Assembly (NCBI GenBank): GCA_034509495.1
Contig: CM067512.1
Coordinates: 834,832-898,831 of the forward strand
DNA: 64,000 nucleotides
Direction: 5' to 3'
DNA from: Acestrorhynchus altus
Taxonomy: Eukaryota > Chordata > Actinopteri > Characiformes > Acestrorhynchidae
The notes below the pieces were generated by a model that saw nothing but the letters and a program-made list of their open reading frames with translations, did not search any database and was not told the origin of the DNA. The first letter of the stretch is position 1. The number at the start of each line of letters is the position of its first letter. This document shows, in pieces, positions 58,145 to 64,000 of this stretch. Made by a program: the position numbers and the translations under genes.

Positions 58145-58473
58145 ACCATTTTTTATAATATATGTTCTTTTAAATGGATGAGCTTGTGTGGGCTGAGAGG
58201 TTATAAGGTGTGTTTGAGGTGAGAGTGGGGTCATATGTGTGTGTAAGACTATGTGAGAGTGTGTGTGTGTGTGTGTGTGTGCAGCATTAGGAGGCTGTGT
58301 TAGTGAGGATCTGGAGTGTTCACCTTGAATCTGGGGTCGCTTTCAACCTCCATAATCCATAACACACGTGTAATAGGTTTTGCTGCAAGCCTCGACCTCA
58401 CTGGAAACTGCCTGCATCTCTCTAAAGCTGGGCAACACACTGTCCAGCCCACCTCCCCAGCAGCCCCTCATAG

Positions 58474-58476
<3 letters not shown>

Positions 58477-58541
<65 letters not shown>
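58477..58541. repeat. (CA)n microsatellite
   Basis: 32 CA units, opposite sense to the (GT)46 330 bp upstream. Confidence -1.
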
Positions 58542-58543
<2 letters not shown>

Positions 58544-58849
58544 AAACATGCCTTTCTGCTGTAAATGTGATTTACAGTGTACATACAATATCATCTGTGT
58601 ATGTGTATATATTGTACATGCAAAAGTTTGGGCAGCCCTGACAACATATTCCCACATTTGAATTAAAAACTACAATTTATTTATTTAATAAATGTATTTT
58701 ATTTATTCCTTATAAGGACTTAACACTGCATATCTCCAGTCCTGTTGGAAATTGATCATCCATACTGTCTCTGAGCTGCTAATGCATTAATAATGATTAG
58801 ATTTACATGGATGTTTATAATAATAAGTTATATAATTAATATAGTTGTA

Positions 58850-59000
58850 TAGTTAAATACCTGACAGTGGTCCAAATAAAATTAAAAACACAATCTGAAT
58901 ATCCTTTATTTTTGTTATTTATGTATCAGTGTTATCTCTTCTCGGGACTTTTATTCTGAAATTTGAACACTGAGTGAAGAAAGAGGACAAACAGCCCCTC
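58850..59000. repeat. M3 interspersed repeat, copy 2 (inverted)
   Basis: Reverse complement of the 42 kb copy, about 80% alike by eye. Flanked by AT-rich sequence and an (AAT)n tract at 59026-59067. Confidence -1.
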
Positions 59001-59252
59001 CCCCTTTTTTATTTATTAATACTACTATTAATAATAATAACAATAATAATAATAATAATAATAATATCTGTTATTGTAATTTATGTTAACAGAGAGTCAG
59101 AGCAGAATATGACATTGTGTGTGTGATGTTAATGAGTGCAGCAGGTGGGTGCAGAGAAGGATGCACCATCACCTTCCAGAGAACAGCTGGCCAGTGTCAA
59201 AAACCTCATTACCCTGGTGCCACAATGCAGTCTGCCCTGCCAGGGTCAGCCT

Positions 59253-59319
<67 letters not shown>
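59253..59319. repeat. (CA)n microsatellite
   Basis: 33 CA units. Confidence -1.
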
Positions 59320-59322
<3 letters not shown>

Positions 59323-59399
59323 CTCCAGTACTGCCAGTGCCATTCTCTTTACTCTGACTGATCATTAAGGTTCGTTCTAGGTTCAGTGGGGATGGAAAT

Positions 59400-60490
59400 C
59401 TTAGAACAGTGTGATGGAGGATGATCTAGAATTATTATTAACCACTTTCTTCCACCAACCTACCACTAACTCGCCCCTGCAGCACCTGTGCCAGCGCTGA
59501 CAACCAGCCCGTTTCATTCTAGATGGTTAACGAAAACTCAACACCCTAGTGTTCTTCAAATCACCCCCGAAACTGTTCCATGAAAACTGTGGTAAACCTT
59601 GTGAACATCAATCAGTCCATTATTCACTCCAGTTGTCTATCTACTCAAATGCATTTAGCAAGACTTTCTCTCACTCCTGCTCTTCCTCTCATTTCCTGAA
59701 GAACAGCCACGTGGGATTCCAGACAGGATGGGAGCTTTCCACATCTCCATTTTCCCTGTGCCACTCCAACTGATCAGGTGGTGATGGACTGGATGGACGA
59801 TGTCCCGAGCCTGTGTGCTCTTTATCAAAAGCTTCTCGGCGTGTCAGCCTGGGATGTGCGCTACCTTTGTAGTGCCAAGGCCCGGCAGGAACAAAGCCTT
59901 GCTGAACTGGAGCCTTCAGCATTGCAGATGGGGAAAGCTCATAGAATGACATCTCAATGTCACTGGACTGGAAAACTTTCAAAAATGTTCTCCGTTTCCC
60001 ACGGGGGAGTCCCTTCTCGTTTCGGATGCTGGGCACACGTCCGGGCATATTGTTATTCATCCTTTTTCAAGTCAACTCAAGTTCACACACTTTATTACCC
60101 ATACAGATTAAGGCACTCACTCTTTCTCTGTCTTTTTCCGGCAGGTGAATACACTTTTAAACGAACGGGTCAGTGGTAACAGCCGTCCTTTTGACCAGAG
60201 GGCCTTGACTTGACAACTGCAGAGGGCTGGATTTCCCATCTCACGTTGAACACTTCAGATAGGTTTCTCACCTTGCCTTCTAGCTGTAGAATCAATTTCA
60301 CGACTGCAGTCTTGTGGCCACCGTCGTTGGCAGAGCACATGCATCATTGCATCAAATAGGAGAAATGAACAGTAGCATTGGGCCCCTGGGGGTCAGTCCA
60401 GGCCTGACAGGGATTTCCAGATGGCAGATGACAAACTACTTACCACCTCATCTGTCCCTCATGTTCGCTATAAACGTACCCACAAGAGGG
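59400..60490. other. Unique sequence, no gene recognised
   Basis: Both strands are open in the middle (133-codon plus frame 59778-60179, 123-codon minus frame 60060-59689), neither with a known domain. The overlap makes chance or a conserved non-coding block likelier than an exon. Confidence -1.
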
Positions 60491-60496
60491 TTGCAC

Positions 60497-60790
60497 TTAC
60501 ACCATATGGACAAAAGTATTGGGACACCTCTTGAACAATCTCATTAATTAAAAAAAAAAAAAAATCAAGCCCCTCCCCACGCAGTCTGCCATTACACACA
60601 TCACTGAACTCCAGCGTAATGACGTAATAGGACACCATCACTGCAACAAGTCAGCTGGTGAAATTCACCTCCTAGATATTCCACCATCAGGTACTACCGA
60701 ACAGCGGAAGAGTTTCGGAACCACAGCGTCAGACCACAGATGACCGAAGTATGCAATGATCCCTAGATCATCACACCAGCTGTTGGGACA
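60497..60790 (+). mobile_element. T1 Tc1-like 5' part with transposase start region
   Basis: End 'atggacaaaagtattgggac' at 60506; an A-run at 60549; then the region corresponding to the beginning of the transposase ('tcactgaactccagcgtaat', 'caacaagtcagctggtgaaa'), interrupted by stops. Same part of the parent as 5425-5705. Confidence -1.
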
Positions 60791-61446
60791 GTGTGTCGCT
60801 CCACAGCAAAGCCAGGATAGAAGTGCTCACTACAAGGCCTCCATACTCAAAACCAGCTGTCGCTGGATCCCGAACCTGGATTTGTTGTTAAAGACGATAC
60901 GCTTCCAGCCAGTTGCAGTCCAGGTTACACCAGTGTGGTCAGGGTGGTCTAGATGGTGGCAGTTTGTCGAAATGTCCAAAACCTTTCTTTTTCCTGCTGT
61001 AAAAAGACAGGTGCACTTGTAGGACAGGTGCTTTTGTGAGGAAACACATCTATTTCTACTGTTCCACGTTAGCCCTGTGCCTTCATTACTTTCAGTGTGT
61101 TGTACTTTGTATTTTGCTGTTGCTCTTACGTCTCACTTTGGAGGTTTAACATATACCCGTCGACCCAAAACTGTAGAAAAGTGCTTTAACCACTTCTGTT
61201 GCTATGCTGAGAGGCTGGATGTGCTGAGAAGCTTCACTGCAGTTCTATAGGGAGCTCCATATTTGAACAATGTGTGAATGAGCTCACAGTAATGCACTAG
61301 TTGGCTGCTAAAAACCCGAGGCTGGCCAGAATTTATTCCACTGACACCAATAACTGTAGGCGAACCTTCAACAGTCCTGCTTCCTGCAGCTTCTACCACG
61401 CTTCTGTAGCTCTGTTATGTACCATCATTACCCACTTTATTAAAAC

Positions 61447-61850
61447 CCCCTATATGTCCAGATATTTGTGGACACCACTTCTAATGCACTCACAGCTCGT
61501 CTAGTCCGTGTAGAGAAGTACCGCCAATAGAATAGGAGTCTCTGGAGCAGATAAACACACATGACTCTATTGTCTCCATGTCTAATAGCAGGCGTGGACT
61601 AGAGGGGTATAAAGCCCCCTGAGCATCGCGCTGTGGAGCAGTGGAACTGTGTTCTCTAGAATAAGGGAGGTTGGGTTGGTGATCATCCAAGATCTTGCTA
61701 GTGCAATCAAGTCCTCACAGCAACATTCCAGAATGTAGTCTTCCCTGGACAGTAGAATCAGTTACTCCATCAGTTAGTAACTGATTCTAATGCTTTCAGA
61801 AGAAACAATAAACGAGCGTGTGTCCCAATACTTTTGTCCACACAATGTTT
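61447..61850. mobile_element. T1 nonautonomous element, both ends present
   Basis: Left 'gtccagatatttgtggacac' (61456) and right 'gtcccaatacttttgtccac' (61822). Interior shortened relative to the 50.4 kb copy. Confidence -1.
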
Positions 61851-61874
61851 GTTCTCCTGTAGATCTTCTGTAGA

Positions 61875-62040
61875 GTTCTTTAGCTGTTTGTTCTGAGCAG
61901 AAAGGGATGAGCTTCTGTCTCTGACTTTACATCTCCAAGGTGGAGACACGAGGTAGGAGTGTCTTAAAGAGTGGACAGTGAGTGGACACAGTGTTCCAGC
62001 AGCACTGCTGTGTCTGATGCCCCCTGTTGGCACTATCCTC
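61875..62040. mobile_element. M1 right-part fragment
   Basis: 'gagcttctgtctctgacttt', then the right arm 'cagcagcactgctgtgtctg'; truncated. Confidence -1.
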
Positions 62041-62684
62041 ATTAAACAGCCTTACCAGTCGGTGATTCTACTATCTAAAGGACTGCTCCTCTCAAAAGGA
62101 CCAGCTTCTCTCTCTTGCTGGCTTTTACAGAATCAGGTTTTGCATCATTGACGTTTTCAGACGTTGTGGGACGTTAGAGGGATGCACACGTTTACATTTC
62201 CAGGAAAGTTCCTGTAAAGAGGCTGAGACGGGCTTAGAGTTACTGTAATATCAAACCGCTCCTTCCTTCCTGCTTCATAAATGCACTGCTGCAACATTTC
62301 CGTCATTAAACATATAATAACATCCACTTTACCAGACTTTCTGCAGCCATACACACTTTCAGAAGAGCATTTGCCGCGTTTGTTGAGTGGCATGACATTG
62401 AAATCAGACAAAACTCACTTGAAAGCTGAAGTGAACTGTGAAAACAGCAGCTTATAGTGCTCAACTCTTCCAATATACTGGTTTCTGATCACACAAGCTG
62501 TTATGGTCAATTTCCAGGAGCTGTTCTAGAAAAACCCACGGGTCTCACTGGGATTTAGGCCACAGCTTGCCTTCACAATAACGTGTGTTCAATTATCATT
62601 GAATACAGTGACAGTTAGAACCACTAATGCAGATCAGGGGATTGGAACATCAGGAAAACCTTCATTTTTCCATTCCAAAATTCT

Positions 62685-62835
62685 GGGATATATGATAATT
62701 GAATATGAAGGGCTGTCAACTCAGGGGATGGACTGCCTACACCAGTATGAGCTGTGAGGTGTATCTTATGAGGGAGGTTGAACTTTGGCCAGCGTGCTCA
62801 TGGCAAGGAGACATGCATAATTGGATTTTGACAGT
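62685..62835. repeat. Unclassified interspersed repeat, third copy
   Basis: Diverged match to 15225-15350, same orientation. It ends near a short purine-rich tandem at 62870-62925 (units 'acaatgga(a)acga'). Confidence -1.
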
Positions 62836-63249
62836 GATATGATAGTGGGTGCAGATGAGACAATCTGGTCAATGACGAATGGACGACAATGGAAACGAAT
62901 GGAAGACAATGGACGAATGGACCCAAACTATACCATGAGGATTCAAGAAGTGCCTTCATGTCATGGAGTCTGCAATTACGAACCATTCGTCTCGTACGTC
63001 CTCGTCTTTTATATCTTCTTATCGCCAACACTTGGTCCATTTTGGAGAACAGAGCAGTTGCTCGCAGGTAGTCTTTCTTATCTATACGTGGAATTTTTCT
63101 GATGATACAGAAAGTAGTTTCTTGCTATCAGCGCCCCCTCATGGACAGATGTACACAATCCTCTTTTAGGATTGAAAGAAGCATTACAGGCTAGAGAGTG
63201 CTTCAAGGCCCACTGGTTGTGCCTGGACCACAGGTTGAGAAACCCTGCT

Positions 63250-63395
63250 CCAGTCCATGCCTGGCATTAGTGCCAATGGCTCAGTACAGGGACTAGACAA
63301 GCCATGTGCATTTGCACATCTGTGTCGGCAATGGATGCAGTTAAAAGTAGTTGAATGGATTCATTAGAAGGGGTGTCCACCTCCAAACTAAAAGG
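63250..63395. mobile_element. T1 right-half fragment
   Basis: 'catttgcacatctgtgtcgg' and 'attagaaggggtgtccacct' in reverse orientation; preceded by an H1 piece. Confidence -1.
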
Positions 63396-63399
63396 GACA

Positions 63400-64000
63400 C
63401 ACGCTCGTTTTGCTGCGTTTAAGCATATGGGGACGGGAAAGGGGCTTTCAGAGGCAGGTTTTGAGGATTACGGTCATGCACATCAATCCATCACATAATA
63501 CAGCCCGGCTAAACCGTGACTCTGGAACAGCGAGTTCTTCAACATTCTTCACGGCATCCGCAGCCTTTTTTTATCACCGTGTGGAAAACAGCAGGTGAGA
63601 GAGAGGCCCGTCTGAATGAGGACGGGGTAAATAACAGGATTGTAAATGCGAGGGGGAGAAATTGCTGGGAGAAAGCTCTCTTCACTTCGACTCGGGTGGA
63701 ATAATGGCTACCTGAGAAGAATAAAAAATGGGAAATGATTTGTGTTTTAGGACTGCCAAAAGCGCCTTTCCCCCCGTCGAGCACTTGCCGTGACAGCTGC
63801 CGGATGAGAGGTTATCAGAGGTAATGCTCCGTGTTGCAGGAGAGATTTACAGCTTTCTGGGGAGTCATTTTGCAGTTGACAATATTTACATAACCTCCTC
63901 GCAACAGTGCAAACTAAATCATGTTGTTACAACAGTGTCTCTTTTTGATGCTAATTAATTTTACCACCTGCCAGAGAGAAATTAGTCACTTACAATCATT
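63400..64000. other. Complex unique island at the window edge, candidate conserved non-coding element
   Basis: Repeat-free to the end: 'agcgcctttccccccgtcga', 'gatgagaggttatcagaggt', 'gatgctaattaattttacca'. Motif-rich; no convincing frame. Confidence -1.

Noticed and set aside
59689..60179. Overlapping 123- and 133-codon frames as an exon
   Set aside because: Open on both strands with no recognisable domain; not supported.

Overview
This is vertebrate nuclear DNA, almost certainly from a ray-finned fish. The evidence is two intron-containing vertebrate genes with teleost-like proteins, very dense dinucleotide microsatellites, and many decayed Tc1-like transposons and MITEs of kinds common in fish genomes. 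The exact species cannot be read from the sequence; an ostariophysan such as a characin or catfish is a guess from the repeat flavour. No bacterial, plasmid, phage, CRISPR or viral content was seen.

Gene content is low. Only 32.0-41.5 kb holds recognisable protein-coding genes, both on the minus strand and head to tail. adh5 (class III alcohol dehydrogenase / S-nitrosoglutathione reductase) has 9 coding exons between 35253 and 32179. They rebuild a 376-residue protein with every zinc ligand present, and one intron is GC-AG rather than GT-AG. gar1 (H/ACA snoRNP subunit 1) has 6 coding exons between 40512 and 37650, giving 215 residues in the layout RGG - core - RGG, plus a likely 5' non-coding exon near 41380-41450. 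Both genes have poly(A) signals. Each has a cluster of four CCAAT boxes: scattered upstream of adh5, and as a 16-bp tandem array in the first intron of gar1. Their products act in separate pathways (formaldehyde/GSNO detoxification, and rRNA pseudouridylation plus telomerase RNP assembly), so adjacency need not mean shared function.

The flanks (1-32 kb and 41.5-64 kb) look like gene desert. They hold (a) dozens of (CA)n, (CT)n and related tracts; (b) minisatellites, including a 33-bp unit repeated 17 times with an open reading frame through it; (c) relics of several Tc1/mariner-superfamily families; (d) a MITE family with about 110-bp inverted repeats, a hairpin-type repeat, a degenerate 'ccatagcaaccacc' repeat and a tRNA-derived SINE pair; and (e) islands of complex, AT-rich, TAATTA-bearing unique sequence that resemble conserved non-coding elements, though conservation cannot be tested from one sequence.

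Names used for repeat families here: T1 (ends read ggacaaaagtattgggac), T2 (ends read ggacgtgtgggactgcag), T3 (about 190-bp inverted repeats), T4 (ends read ttaatgtaatggc), T5 (ends read cctaataaagtgtccagt), T6 (ends read gaacatttgtgaacc), M1 (about 110-bp inverted-repeat MITE), M2 (140-bp hairpin MITE), M3, H1 (hairpin-type repeat). Assignment to Tc1/mariner rests on transposase motifs still readable in some T1, T2 and T3 copies and on recognition of family sequence. Boundaries are approximate unless both ends are stated.
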